Source: Fragilariopsis cylindrus CCMP1102 (taxonomy: Eukaryota; Bacillariophyta; Bacillariophyceae; Bacillariales; Bacillariaceae). From it: a stretch of DNA of 40,852 bases. A program made the translations under genes and the position numbers. The notes beneath the pieces were generated by a model. It saw only the letters and a program-made list of their open reading frames with translations, was not told the origin of the DNA and did not search any database. Positions 19,709 through 30,282 of this stretch are shown piece after piece. The stretch spans positions 1-40,852 of the forward strand of contig FMBT01000590.1 in NCBI GenBank assembly GCA_900095095.1. The letters run 5' to 3'. The number at the start of each line of letters is the position of its first letter. Within the stretch, counting starts at the first letter, position 1.

Positions 19709-21841
19709 TTAATTAGTAAAACAGATAAATTCATCCCCTTCATTAATATCTTTTATAGTTTCAAGTGCAATACTAATAATAGTACCAGTACCAGTACTAC
19801 TAGTAACACCACCATCACTCGTAGTAGTAGTAGAACTATCTTTCTTTCTTCTTTTTGTAATTAATATACAATTAGCTTTCGAATGTATATTAGTCCTTAC
19901 TATAGTTGATGGTAGTAGTAACATATCAGCTTCATATGTTTCATTTGTATCATCAATTGTTTCATTATCTTTTTCATCTATCATTGTTGCTTCATCTATT
20001 TCATTTGTTTCATCATCAATTATTTCATCAACAATTAAGATAGTACCAATTGAAATAAATCCTGATGCCCATGCAGCATCAACATTACTTACAATTTCTT
20101 GATCTTGTTCTTGTCCTCGTTCTTGTTGGCGTTGTTGTTGGTTTTCTTGTTGACGTTGTTGTTGACGTTGTTGTTCAGTATTGAAATCATTATCATTACT
20201 ATCATTGTGATTACTATTGTTATCATCAAAGTACATATCACGTGCATAACTAATACTCAATCCATCATTACTATCATTATTCTCGTAATATCCGCAATCC
20301 ACTAGATAGGATTCGATCTCATCAATTTTAACCTTAACCTTGTCATTATTACGATTATTATTTTTCAATAATGATGATGATGATTTTTTTGATTGTAATA
20401 ATGTTGAGTAGTTACCGGTATTTGAGTTAGTTGATGATGATGGCAATATAATGGTTTGATGCCACCATAATTTTGTATTAATAACAAATATATCACCCTC
20501 TTCTACTAAAGTATAATAATATTTTTTATCCACCTTCAAATTCAAATTTTGTTGTTGTATTATTAATTGATCCGTTGGACGTAATATCCATAATTTAGTA
20601 CCACATATTTGATAATGATAGGTACCATTATGATTAATATCATCAGTATGTTCATTCCTACCAAACATCATCCGATTATTCATATTCATATTCGTATTAT
20701 TATTATTCGTGTTATCACTTTTGGTAGTATTATTCCTACCAATGAATATCCAATAATGTGGTGCAATATGAAATTGATTATTATACTTGTTCTTCTTGCT
20801 GTCATCGTTTCTTTTACTACCAAAATTATTGTCGTCGTCATTGTCGTGGTTGTCGTCATCATTATTGCCTTTGTCATTGTTACTATTATTCAAAAACAAA
20901 TTAGGAAGTTTATTATTGGATAGTTTATTGAGTTTATTTGTAAAATTTGTAACAGCATTATTACTATTATCTTGTAGTATAAATGAACAATATCCATTGT
21001 TACTATTCTTATTATTATCTGTATCAGATATAAATGCTGCTGGCTTACTACTCATCATTGCTGTCGTTGCTGTCGTTGCTGTACTACTCTTGGACGTACA
21101 CGTAGACGTACACGACGTAGAAGTATGTTCAATATTCCATGATTGTTGATCTTTATTTGATGCAGATTCATATGTATCTTTAATGATTTCAGTTATGATC
21201 TTGCTATTGCTATTGCTGTTGCTGTTTATGTTGCTGCTGCTGCTACTTGACGAGAACGATAACGTTGACGATAACGTTGACGATAACGTTGACGATAACG
21301 TTGACGATAACGTTGACGATAACGTTGACTTTGACGTTGACGCTGACGATGACGAGGTAGAATCATTATTATTATTATTATTGAGTTTACTACGTTTATT
21401 ATTTTTACGTTTACTATTGGATTTACTACGTTTATTTTTATTACGTTTATTACTATTATTGTTATGTTTCTGTTTCTGTTTCATACTAGTGTTAATGGGG
21501 AGATTATTGCCATTGCTGCTGTCGTCATTGTCATCGTTGTCGTTGTTATTGTCATTATTAGTACTATTTATTATTATATTATTATTCTTTTTATTATTTG
21601 TCGTCGGTGTCGTCATCGTTGTCGTTGTCATCATTGTCGTCTTATTTTGTTTTTGTTTCTTAAAAATAACACATTGAATGGAATCATATACTGTACGAAA
21701 TTCTTTCATACTGGTACTAGTATTACGTAGTGGAGTAGTACTTTCATTATTACTTTCATTATTACTATCATTATTATCAGACGATGACGTGTACCAAAAA
21801 ACTGGAATCTGTTCTAAAAGACGACGACGACGATGAAGCAT
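19709..21841 (-). CDS. JmjC/cupin-type protein with large low-complexity inserts
   Basis: JmjC proteins are Fe(II)/2-oxoglutarate oxygenases that hydroxylate or demethylate proteins. The product is 710 aa with its Met at 21841. The N-terminal 330 residues are mostly Asn, Ser, Lys and Asp runs, including six perfect copies of a 12-bp unit. The fold begins near residue 365 with 'FHIAPHYWIFIGRN'. The iron-ligand HxD is His398-Thr-Asp400, followed by the typical 'YHYQICGTKLWILRP' strand; 'EEGDIFVINTKLWWHQT' supplies the distal His461. All three ligands are present, so catalysis is possible. The C-terminus (about 560-710), interrupted by Gln-, Asp- and Glu-rich inserts, ends with 'IALETIKDINEGDEFICF', which resembles the last strand of a SET domain, with a degenerate Asn-His-like block ahead of it (RTNIHSKANC). 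A second, decayed SET-like module is my inference only. The substrate is unknown. Confidence 0.7.
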   Translation of the reverse strand: MLHRRRRLLEQIPVFWYTSSSDNNDSNNESNNESTTPLRNTSTSMKEFRTVYDSIQCVIFKKQKQNKTTMMTTTTMTTPTTNNKKNNNIIINSTNNDNNNDNDDNDDSSNGNNLPINTSMKQKQKHNNNSNKRNKNKRSKSNSKRKNNKRSKLNNNNNNDSTSSSSASTSKSTLSSTLSSTLSSTLSSTLSSTLSFSSSSSSSNINSNSNSNSKIITEIIKDTYESASNKDQQSWNIEHTSTSCTSTCTSKSSTATTATTAMMSSKPAAFISDTDNNKNSNNGYCSFILQDNSNNAVTNFTNKLNKLSNNKLPNLFLNNSNNDKGNNDDDNHDNDDDNNFGSKRNDDSKKNKYNNQFHIAPHYWIFIGRNNTTKSDNTNNNNTNMNMNNRMMFGRNEHTDDINHNGTYHYQICGTKLWILRPTDQLIIQQQNLNLKVDKKYYYTLVEEGDIFVINTKLWWHQTIILPSSSTNSNTGNYSTLLQSKKSSSSLLKNNNRNNDKVKVKIDEIESYLVDCGYYENNDSNDGLSISYARDMYFDDNNSNHNDSNDNDFNTEQQRQQQRQQENQQQRQQERGQEQDQEIVSNVDAAWASGFISIGTILIVDEIIDDETNEIDEATMIDEKDNETIDDTNETYEADMLLLPSTIVRTNIHSKANCILITKRRKKDSSTTTTSDGGVTSSTGTGTIISIALETIKDINEGDEFICFTN
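21258..21329. repeat. 12-bp tandem repeat, six perfect copies
   Basis: GATAACGTTGAC is repeated six times without a mismatch inside the JmjC gene. On the coding strand it encodes a repeating Ser-Thr-Leu-Ser tetrapeptide. As a multiple of three it can change copy number without breaking the frame. Confidence 0.9.
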
Positions 21842-22911
21842 GATTAATTGATGAGTTTGAGTCTGAGTCTGAGTAGTTTAGTTTAGTTTAGTGTACTGTA
21901 CTGTAGTGTTATGATGGTCGCAGCATAGCTGTTTCAACTTCGTAGTATTACTTCTACAATAGGCAAGTTGCGTACAAAATTCATTTCACATAAAACATAA
22001 ATTTAAATTTAAATTAAGTTAGGATGTATGTATTTTACAGACACATAAATCATTTTTATCTTCTTTTTATGAGTGGATCCAATTTTAAATTGAAACGGAG
22101 GACGTACGTACCTTCAATCACACTTGATACTAAAATAATACGGGGAAGGAAAGAGAGATTGGCATTAATTTGCATCGTTCCCCTAAATCAATTTTTACAA
22201 AAATAATGAAGGGTATTTTCATCGACCCCCAAATTGATTTTGAGAGCTAGCGCCGCCGGCCCCTCTTCAGATCCATTTTCTTTTTAAAGAGGAGGGAAAG
22301 GGAGGAACGAAGGGTATTGTCATCGTCCCCCAAAATCAATTTTTAGAGCTAGCGCCTCTATCTACCCTCTTTTCAAAGATCCATTTTCTTCACAACAAGC
22401 AAAATCTCTACTACAGTACGTACTACGTACAGAAGTTCGACCGTGCTACGTAGTAGTAGCTACAGATACTATCATTATACGGTAGTAGCACGCGGCAAAC
22501 TCCGCACCAAACGAATGATGTGCGCTCCCGTATCCAAAACATCAACACATCAAAATAAGAGAAAGGCAGGTATGAACAGGCGCAGCCAAACGATCCCGAT
22601 CAAAAAAATCATATCACTATCTCTCTATCAATTACAAGCAATACCGGTATATAAATATAAATGTACAAGTTCTGTAATTATTCTTCTTCTCCTTGTTGCT
22701 TGCTTGCTTCCTTCTTCTCCTTCTTGCTTACATCTTTCTGCTTGGACTGAAATAGAATACAGTAGTACAGTAATAGTAACACTAGCCTACGTCTTATTTA
22801 GCATAGCATACAGTACACGACTGCCCACCTTGAAAGTCAAGTCAAGCCAAGTGTAACAACGACAACGACGACGACGACAACGACGATCCAATTTTGGCAA
22901 CAATAATTAAG
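21842..22911. other. divergent promoter region with an ~80-bp duplication
   Basis: This region separates the JmjC gene (-) from the DUF445 gene (+), so both promoters should lie here. It contains an AAATTTAAATTTAAATTAAG stretch near 22001, the duplication at 22208-22391, and ACG/ACGACG runs just before the DUF445 start. The open frame at 22443-22856 looks like leader sequence without coding character. Confidence 0.5.
22208..22391 (+). repeat. direct duplication, two ~80-bp units
   Basis: Unit 1 begins at 22208 (GAAGGGTATTTTCATCGACC) and unit 2 at 22309 (GAAGGGTATTGTCATCGTCC). Both continue through a CCCCCAAA block, 'AGAGCTAGCGCC', a CCCTCTT block and 'GATCCATTTTCTT'. The period is 101 bases. 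The copies differ by scattered substitutions and small indels. Confidence 0.75.
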
Positions 22912-24893
22912 ATGAATAATAATAATAATAGTAACAAGGCTAGATATTATACTACGACAAGTAGTACTAGCAGAAGTTGTGAAGATAATGATGATGACTA
23001 TTATAATGACAACACCGATGACAATAACGCCGATGACATCAACGTTACAGATACAAGTAACAACAGAAGCAGTAGTAGAACTAGAAGGAAATCATCATCA
23101 TCCTCATTTTTAACCGCAATAATAATTTTGGGTATTAGCATTATTGGTGGTTGTAATAATAATATGGGCGGCAATAATGTTGAAGCCTTTGTCATTCCTT
23201 TTTCTACTTCTTCTAGTATTGCGTCATCGAAGATGATGAAACTTACTACGACAACAAAATCAAAGTCAACATCTTTGTTGTTTCTAGTCCCACCGTCGCA
23301 GTCATCATCATCATTATCGTCATCGGCGGCGTATTATTCGTCTTCTAATACACGTACTAGTAGTAGACGAATTTTAGAAGGAGGAGGAGGACGACAACAA
23401 CGACGACGACGACAACTGCAACGAAGTACTCGTTTAACTACAACATCAAATGATGAAATTGATGATGATGGCAATAGCAAATCAAATAGGAATATTTTAT
23501 CCAAGGCAATAATTAAATTTAAAAAACGTCCAATTACTTATAGTATGATACCAATAATTGCAGCATGTGTTGGTTGGTTTACAAATTATTTAGCAGTACA
23601 AATGATCTTTTATCCTATTCAATATAAAGGTCTAGCATTATTTCGAAGACCAGAAATACCATTAGGATTGATTGGTTGGCAAGGTATCGTACCCTGTAAG
23701 ACGAAAACCATGTCAAAAGCATTAACGGATATGGTTCAAGAACAATTATTAACTATACCCGAAGCCTTTGAACGCTTGAATCCAAAATTAGTTGCACGCC
23801 ACCTTTGTGAATCTGTACCCATGCTGGGTACCGATATTATTCAAGATACTATGAAAAGTAAAAATGGTTTTCCAATAGTAGGATTATGGAATTTTATCAC
23901 ACATCCTAAACGTCTGTATACAGGTATTGTGAAATATACTGAAATACATATACTGACGGGAGTAATCAAAGATTTAATTCATCAATCCTCACAAATATTT
24001 AATTTAGAAAATTGTGTGGTCAATCAAATGTTATTAGATCGTGGTAAACTCGGACAATTATTTCAAAAAGTGGGTGCTGTCGAATTAGATTTTTTAGTTG
24101 ATTCTGGGTTATGGTTTGGTTTTTTATTAGGTCTAATCCAAATGTGTGTTGCATTAGTCTGGGATAATCCCTGGTCCTTATCAATTGGTGGGATGATTGT
24201 TGGTCTGGCAACAAATTGGTTAGCATTAAAATGGATCTTTGAACCGGTCCTACCCACGAAAATATGTTTTGGTCTTTTTGAAATACAAGGGATGTTTTTA
24301 AAAAGACAAAATGAAGTAGCCATTGAATTTTCGAAATTTTTTGCCAATAATATTGTGACATCGGAACAAATATGGTCGTCCATATTAACAGATCCATCGA
24401 CCACACCAACTGTCTATACTATCTTAGAAAAACATGTACGACGTTTATTAAGTATCGTATCATTTGGATTATTAAAGGGTCTACCAAAACCAGAATTAAT
24501 TGGTCAAGTAACAGCATCCACAATCACTAAATTACCATCTCATTTACCAAAAGCACTCCACCGTTATGTCGATTCCGCACTAGGATTAGAAACTACCTTA
24601 CGAACACAAATGGAATTAATGTCACCCGCTAAATTTGAAAGAGTCTTACATCCAATATTTGAACAAGATGAATTAACATTAATTATTGCGGGGGTGTATT
24701 AGGTTTTTTAGCAGGATTAATACAACAGGGTATTGAAACTGGAGCAATTACTATACCACCTCTACCGATATTTATATCAACTATTTTAAATAAATGGAAA
24801 ACAATAGTATTCAAATTACGTCGTCGAATTTTTGGTGGTAGTAGTAGTAAGGGTGGTAAAAGTGATAATGGTGATGGTATAAGTGGAGAGTAA
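22912..24893 (+). CDS. DUF445-family membrane protein, plastid-type presequence
   Basis: DUF445 proteins are membrane proteins of unknown function found in bacteria, plastids and algae. The first ATG is 22912 (the frame opens earlier with a TTG). About 60 hydrophilic residues precede a hydrophobic segment ('FLTAIIILGISIIGG') and 'VEAFVIPF', an Ala-Phe junction like the diatom plastid signal; a Ser/Arg-rich transit-like region follows. The conserved part starts near 'ITYSMIPIIAACVGWFTNYL' and includes the family hallmark 'TNYLAVQMIFYPI', repeated later as 'ATNWLALKWIFEPV'. These two related blocks place the membrane helices at each end of a long helical domain. The C-terminal signature 'FEQDELTLIIAGG' is cut by a one-base loss in the five-G run at 24690-24694. 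Bridging it restores the last helix (FLAGLIQQG) and a stop at 24891-24893, about 660 aa in all. I treat the break as a likely sequence error. Confidence 0.8.
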
Positions 24894-25744
24894 TAATATA
24901 TATAAAAAAAGTTCTGCTACGCACGAATTAGATGTTTTTATCTCAAATTTGTGTCTAAGAGAGTAAGTGGATGAATGAATGAGGGAATGAATGAATGAAT
25001 CTATGAATGTGTGAATGTGTGAGTGAGTGTGTATATGAATGAATGAATGAATGAGTTAGTTAGTGAGTCACAAGAAGTAGTGAATGAGTCACAAGAATAG
25101 GTAACGTAATTACTACATGAATGAATTGCAAGTACTAGGACCTACTACGTTTAGTGCAATGCAGTACAGTATAGTACCGTATATAATATACATTGTATAT
25201 TAATTAGAAAAGAAAAATAATGGACAAATCTATATTATATTAACACATACACACATGCATACACGAAGATACCGTGCTATTGTATAGTTTTAAAAGTAGT
25301 CCTACAGTCTTTAGCCTACTCTACTCTACTATACTGTATATCAAAATCACGTATCTTTATTATCTGAAACAGGCGGTGGATTGTTTTCCCCTTTGTAGAA
25401 TAGAGTTGAGTGATTTAACGATTTAACACATTAGTATTATAGTACGGTAGCACGTTAGAAACTTAAATTTCAATCACGATGTCTATCTTAAAAATGGCCT
25501 CACTCCCCAAAAGAAAAAAGTATATAGTTTATGCAAAGAACAAACACATCATGCTGAACGGACCAATTTTTCATTATATTAAAAAAAAGGTATGATGAAG
25601 AGAAAATAGATTGTAGGATATATTGCACCTACGCATCACCACCATCACCACTCCAAATGGATCGAATCGAATCGAATCGAAGTAAGAATAAATCAGACAG
25701 AATGCAAAGCAGAGACATATTATTACCGGTTATAGTCGTCGGTA
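24894..25744. other. convergent intergenic region with microsatellites
   Basis: This stretch lies between two 3' ends. It holds GAATGAATGAAT-type tetranucleotide runs near 24970-25055 and a CGAATCGAATCGAATCGAA pentanucleotide run near 25663-25681. No gene is seen. Confidence 0.55.
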
Positions 25745-26266
25745 TTAATTAATAACCTTCATCACATTAATTGCTTTCAATTTTCCTTTTTGATCCTTAA
25801 AATCATCTTCAACTTCCGTGTCAAACGTCACAAAGTCTCCTTTTTTGAGAGTACTCATGTTGTTGTCGTCGTCGTCGTCTGCATTATTAGTTTTATTATC
25901 ATTATTAACTACTATCACAGCCGATGCCAAAAAGAAAATATTTTTACCACCCTGATCTGGGATGATAAAACCATATCCACCATTCATTCCAGTAAATCTT
26001 TGCACTTCACCAGAAATTCCAGTCTGTGTCTCTTTTGGACGACGCAGGTCTCCTGTTCCTCCTCCTCCTTTTGCCATTTTCAAAACCAAAGGAGAAGAAG
26101 ACTCTTTCCTACTATTACCATTGCTGCTGATTGACAACAACGTCAACGCCGACGTCGACGCCGACATCAATGAACCATTATTATTAGGAGCGACAATAAC
26201 AAATCCTTGTGCGGCAATCAAAAAAAAAGAGGCAGTGATAATAATCGTAGCAGTAATTGATTTCAT
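25745..26266 (-). CDS. organelle-targeted cold-shock-domain protein
   Basis: Cold-shock domains bind single-stranded RNA or DNA. The frame is open up to 26458, but the upstream part is His-rich and implausible. The Met at 26266 begins a clear signal-type presequence (MKSITATIIITASFFLIAAQ, then GFVIVAP), which resembles diatom plastid targeting; with this start the product is 173 aa. The cold-shock fold spans residues 83-172: 'SGEVQRFTGMNGGYGFIIPD' contains the RNP1 core GYGFI (97-101). RNP2 is IFFLAS (110-115) instead of the usual VFVHxS, so the conserved His is missing. An Asn/Asp-rich insert (about 120-137) enlarges the loop before 'LKKGDFVTFDTEVEDD' and 'KGKLKAINVMKV'. Probable role: an RNA chaperone or RNA-binding protein in the plastid. 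Confidence 0.8.
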   Translation of the reverse strand: MKSITATIIITASFFLIAAQGFVIVAPNNNGSLMSASTSALTLLSISSNGNSRKESSSPLVLKMAKGGGGTGDLRRPKETQTGISGEVQRFTGMNGGYGFIIPDQGGKNIFFLASAVIVVNNDNKTNNADDDDDNNMSTLKKGDFVTFDTEVEDDFKDQKGKLKAINVMKVIN

Positions 26267-26997
26267 GATATACCGTATACTTTGATACTTCCTATAAGAG
26301 AAACGATGCTTGCTTGTACGTTCCTTTGTTATAAATGATATATGATGATGATGATGATGATGTGATGTGATGTGATTACTGTACCAGTATGTGATGTAAC
26401 ATGTAACGTTTGCTCCCGCCCACAATACTGTGTCAGAAGTCAGAGACAATATCACCAAGATGTGATTTTTTCTCTGTAATTACAGTACTGTACTATGGGG
26501 CCATCTTTCCGTCCGTTCCTACGTGTATAAAAATTTGTAGGAAAGTAGTTTTAAAAAATCGAAGCTCCCCTTATTTGAACACGTAATGTAATAAATATCG
26601 AAAACAAAAAGAATTGAGTGATTTACCTGACACCCCCAAATCGCGCATAGTGACTTGTAGAGAATTGCGCGCGCTAACGTAAAGCAGTACTAGTCTGGCC
26701 TTAGCTACCACCTTACACCACCATCGTCTCTCTTCGTCATTCGCTCGTGTGTTTGTTGTACGATAAAATAGCTCTATCGTTTACCAACCATAGGAAATAA
26801 ATGAATGAAATGTGAATGATAATCCCATCACGTCAAAAGCCAAAAAAAAAACATTTTATTCTGTTTCATTCCCCATTGCATTTACTTTTGTTCGGATCCT
26901 CGTCTACAAGATAAATAAATCCTGAATAAAATAAAATCGAATCAAATCTAATCAAATCGAAGCAAGTGAGGCATTAGACCAGACAACAAATAAAATA
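26267..26997. other. divergent promoter region
   Basis: This region separates the cold-shock gene (-) from the RRM gene (+). It contains a (GATGAT)n run near 26341-26362 and AATCGAATCAAATC-type pentanucleotides near 26935-26960, close to the RRM start. No gene or RNA is seen. Confidence 0.5.
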
Positions 26998-29900
26998 ATG
27001 TCAATGTTCTTAACATCAATAATGATGCCATCGACTACAGTAGCAGCAGCAGCAGCACTATTACGTAATAGTCGTCGTCGTCAGCATAGTTGCATTTTAT
27101 CATCCACCACGAGAGTATTATCATTTTCGTCGTCGTCGTCGACGTCGTCGTCGTCGTCACTATCATCTTCAACGCAACAACATCGTAGTCGTTCGTTATC
27201 GAGCAATCGTTACGTCCGCCATTATTCGGATAATTACCTATATAATAATAATATTACTCCGACGAATCGAATACGACAGCAACAGCAACAGCAACAGCAA
27301 CAATTCGATGTTAGAAGATATGCGTCAACAACAACAACAATAATTGTCGACGATGACCATGACCATGACGATAACGACAGCGATAATGACATGATAATAG
27401 AAGAAGAAGAAGATGAAAGTGTCACAACCTCGTCGTCGGGTTCTACAAGAAAGAAACCAAAAAAAAATCGTAGACAGAAGAAACGACAACAGGCATCACA
27501 ACAACAACCGGAATCTTTATTATTATTTAATAATATAAAACTCCTACATTTTCGTAATAATGTTGTTGAAGGTGGTGGAGATGGAGAAGACCACAGTATA
27601 CGTACAGTATTAGAACAAGAATTTGATGCATTAGCAATGAATCATGATTTATCGAAATTTAAATGGATATCAATATTAGAAAAACAATTAGTATTGAAAT
27701 TACGTCAACACTATGAAAATGATAGTAAGAAAGCAGCTGCAACTGCAGCTGTAGCTGATGCGTCGTCAGTTGAAATTCCCCCCAAAAAGAAGAAAAAACA
27801 AGTACGAGCCGAAAAAGAACAACAACAGAATGATCTGATCCGTGATTTATGGAAAATTGCATTAAAAGCATCATTGTCGAACAAAAAAGGTAATAATGTA
27901 GTTCCTGATGTATTACGTGATCATTTTCTAGAAAGAATGATTGAAAGACAAGAAGATTCAGAAGAAAAGGACCCGTCATCAACATCATCATCATTGACAT
28001 TGACATTAACTGAAGATACAGATACTACTGAAGCACATAATAATATTGAATTATTCAAACATGGACGTGATATTGCTGTACAACATCCATTATTGTGGAG
28101 ACGATATTCTTCGAAGGAACGTAAATTAAAAGTAAAAATATCCAAACAATTATTACAAGAGAGAAGAAACAAGATTGATAATAACAATGAGGATGACACT
28201 ATAACAAATAATTCAGATCCAAATTCCATTGATACCTATATACAAGGGATACGTGTACCGGCATTACAAAGATATCATTACGAACAAAAAACTGTGGAGG
28301 AACGTCATCAAGAAGCAATGGAGTTTCATTTGAAATTAAAATCAAAATTACCAGATCCATTATATTTGAAAATTTTAACATTAGTCGATACTTATGTGAA
28401 TTGTTTTAGTACCGGTAGTATTACTGCAAGTATTATTGAAAGTATTTCTACTGATGATGATGACACTACTGATAAGAAGAAGAAACAGACGAAGAAGGAA
28501 CAACAAAAACAATTTCGTGTATTGTTATCCAATTTACGTAAAATATTACCACAGGGACGTATCCATTGGATTGGATATGATATTGCACAATTTTTTTATG
28601 TCACACAACCAGATGATGTCGATCTAGTAGTCAATAATCGAAATCAATCTACCGATCATCATATTACATCCTCCTGGGGATCAAAGTTAATATTCGATGA
28701 TCCTATATTAAAATATAGTGAGATTAATTATAATGATGTACGTGAATCATATATACAATCATTACTAAACATATCAAAATTATTTTTACAATTAGAACAA
28801 GAAAATGCGAGTGCGAATACCAATACTGCTGCTAAGTCTACTACTGATGGTGTCACTAGTAGTCGTACTAATGGTGTTATGGAGGATGACACTATTGCTA
28901 TTGATTTGGACGATATTGATTTTGATATACTCGATGAGGATCCATCCTCTGAAAAAAGTATTCTACAAACCTATGATAATGTCAAAGAATTAACCAGAAT
29001 TGATGCATTGAAAAATATGTTATCAGCCACATCCACAACAACAACAACAACAACAACAACATCAACACAACGTAGGCAACCAAGATGGTATATACCATTA
29101 GAAGCAATGGATGTGAATGACTATTGGAAAACAAAGCCATCGTCATCGTCATCGTCTACTACTACTACTACAACTGAAAATAACGTACTAGATCAATTGA
29201 TTGAAAGTAAGCATCAATCACAACAACAGTCTCAATTCATAAATCAAAATCAAAGTACTAATAATAATAATGATGTCTTTGATGATAATGATATATTTCC
29301 ATTAGAACCACCAATTGATAGATTAGTTATTATTGATAGTTTACCAATTGATATCACAAAAGAAAGATTACAGCAAGCATATGAAAGATGTGGTTTAATT
29401 GATTCAATACAAATATTTAATTTTAAACCAGAATTAGATCCTACTCGTGGTAAAATAAAAACAGCAGATACTAATACAAAAAAGATACGTACTGCTTCCA
29501 ATACCAGTCTAAAACAAAAATGGTCCAGACCAAGAACACCATTATATGCATTCATATTATTTACAGATACTATTGGTGCCTCCAAAGCTGTATCTGATCC
29601 ATTACGTATATTTGGTATGGTCATTGATTCACATTTAATTCGATCACATCGTGCCTGTGATATGAAAACATTATATTTAGAAGATGTATCAGATGTATCA
29701 GTATCAAACGTAGTTAATAATACTATTGCACATACACCACCTAGTACTACTACTAATGCTGTGCATACTGTGCTGCCACCTACTACTGTGACATCGTCGT
29801 CTACTGATGATAATGGTAATGGTAATGACGATAGTTCTACTGTCCTTAGTGGTGGTGGTAATGTGCATAATGGTAATGGTAATGGTAATAATGATCTATC

Positions 29901-30282
29901 CACAATTGAATATGAATTAGGACAATTATTACATCCAATTAATTTATATGTCTGTTTAGATGATAGTGGACATAATAAATTACGTAGGCGTAGTAGTACT
30001 CAAAACAATAAGAATGGTCGACCAAAAAAACGTCCACAACCACCAACCAGTTATAAAATCAAATTTCCGAATTTTCAAGCAGCATATACATCGTATTGGA
30101 AATTAAAATTAGAATTACATCTGTTACAAGAAAAACAACAACAACAACAACAACAAGATATTGATAATAATCCTAATCATAATTTTAATCATCATCATAC
30201 GATGGCGCCTACAACACAATTACATTGGATGGAAACACCACGTGATGCTGAATTATATTGGACCAGAAAATTAAATTTTTAG
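26998..30282 (+). CDS. large RRM protein with mitochondrial-type leader
   Basis: The product is 1,094 aa and starts at the Met at 26998. The first 90 residues are rich in Arg, Ser and Thr with almost no acidic residues, as in mitochondrial presequences. Poly-Gln (about 94-101), acidic and Lys/Arg-rich segments follow. Residues about 205-240 and 280-390 form charged helices that look conserved but unfamiliar. One RNA-recognition motif spans about 775-895: RNP2 'RLVIIDSLPIDIT', helix 'KERLQQAYERCGLIDSIQIF', a basic insert, then RNP1-like 'LYAFILFTDTIGASKAV' and 'FGMVIDSHLIRSH'. The last 170 residues contain Thr/Asn-rich linkers and a C-terminal block ('FQAAYTSYWKLKLELHLLQE'). Probable role: organelle RNA metabolism, inferred from leader plus RRM. 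The gene is intact and shows no intron. Confidence 0.7.
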   Translation: MSMFLTSIMMPSTTVAAAAALLRNSRRRQHSCILSSTTRVLSFSSSSSTSSSSSLSSSTQQHRSRSLSSNRYVRHYSDNYLYNNNITPTNRIRQQQQQQQQQFDVRRYASTTTTIIVDDDHDHDDNDSDNDMIIEEEEDESVTTSSSGSTRKKPKKNRRQKKRQQASQQQPESLLLFNNIKLLHFRNNVVEGGGDGEDHSIRTVLEQEFDALAMNHDLSKFKWISILEKQLVLKLRQHYENDSKKAAATAAVADASSVEIPPKKKKKQVRAEKEQQQNDLIRDLWKIALKASLSNKKGNNVVPDVLRDHFLERMIERQEDSEEKDPSSTSSSLTLTLTEDTDTTEAHNNIELFKHGRDIAVQHPLLWRRYSSKERKLKVKISKQLLQERRNKIDNNNEDDTITNNSDPNSIDTYIQGIRVPALQRYHYEQKTVEERHQEAMEFHLKLKSKLPDPLYLKILTLVDTYVNCFSTGSITASIIESISTDDDDTTDKKKKQTKKEQQKQFRVLLSNLRKILPQGRIHWIGYDIAQFFYVTQPDDVDLVVNNRNQSTDHHITSSWGSKLIFDDPILKYSEINYNDVRESYIQSLLNISKLFLQLEQENASANTNTAAKSTTDGVTSSRTNGVMEDDTIAIDLDDIDFDILDEDPSSEKSILQTYDNVKELTRIDALKNMLSATSTTTTTTTTTSTQRRQPRWYIPLEAMDVNDYWKTKPSSSSSSTTTTTTENNVLDQLIESKHQSQQQSQFINQNQSTNNNNDVFDDNDIFPLEPPIDRLVIIDSLPIDITKERLQQAYERCGLIDSIQIFNFKPELDPTRGKIKTADTNTKKIRTASNTSLKQKWSRPRTPLYAFILFTDTIGASKAVSDPLRIFGMVIDSHLIRSHRACDMKTLYLEDVSDVSVSNVVNNTIAHTPPSTTTNAVHTVLPPTTVTSSSTDDNGNGNDDSSTVLSGGGNVHNGNGNGNNDLSTIEYELGQLLHPINLYVCLDDSGHNKLRRRSSTQNNKNGRPKKRPQPPTSYKIKFPNFQAAYTSYWKLKLELHLLQEKQQQQQQQDIDNNPNHNFNHHHTMAPTTQLHWMETPRDAELYWTRKLNF

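Noticed and set aside
21183..21677. Long hydrophobic plus-strand frames over the JmjC gene
   Set aside because: Antisense of Asn/Ser/Lys codon runs gives Leu/Ile/Val runs; the minus strand carries the iron ligands.
26267..26458. N-terminal extension of the cold-shock protein with a His run
   Set aside because: The His run comes from a (GAT)n microsatellite, and a clear presequence begins at the Met at 26266.
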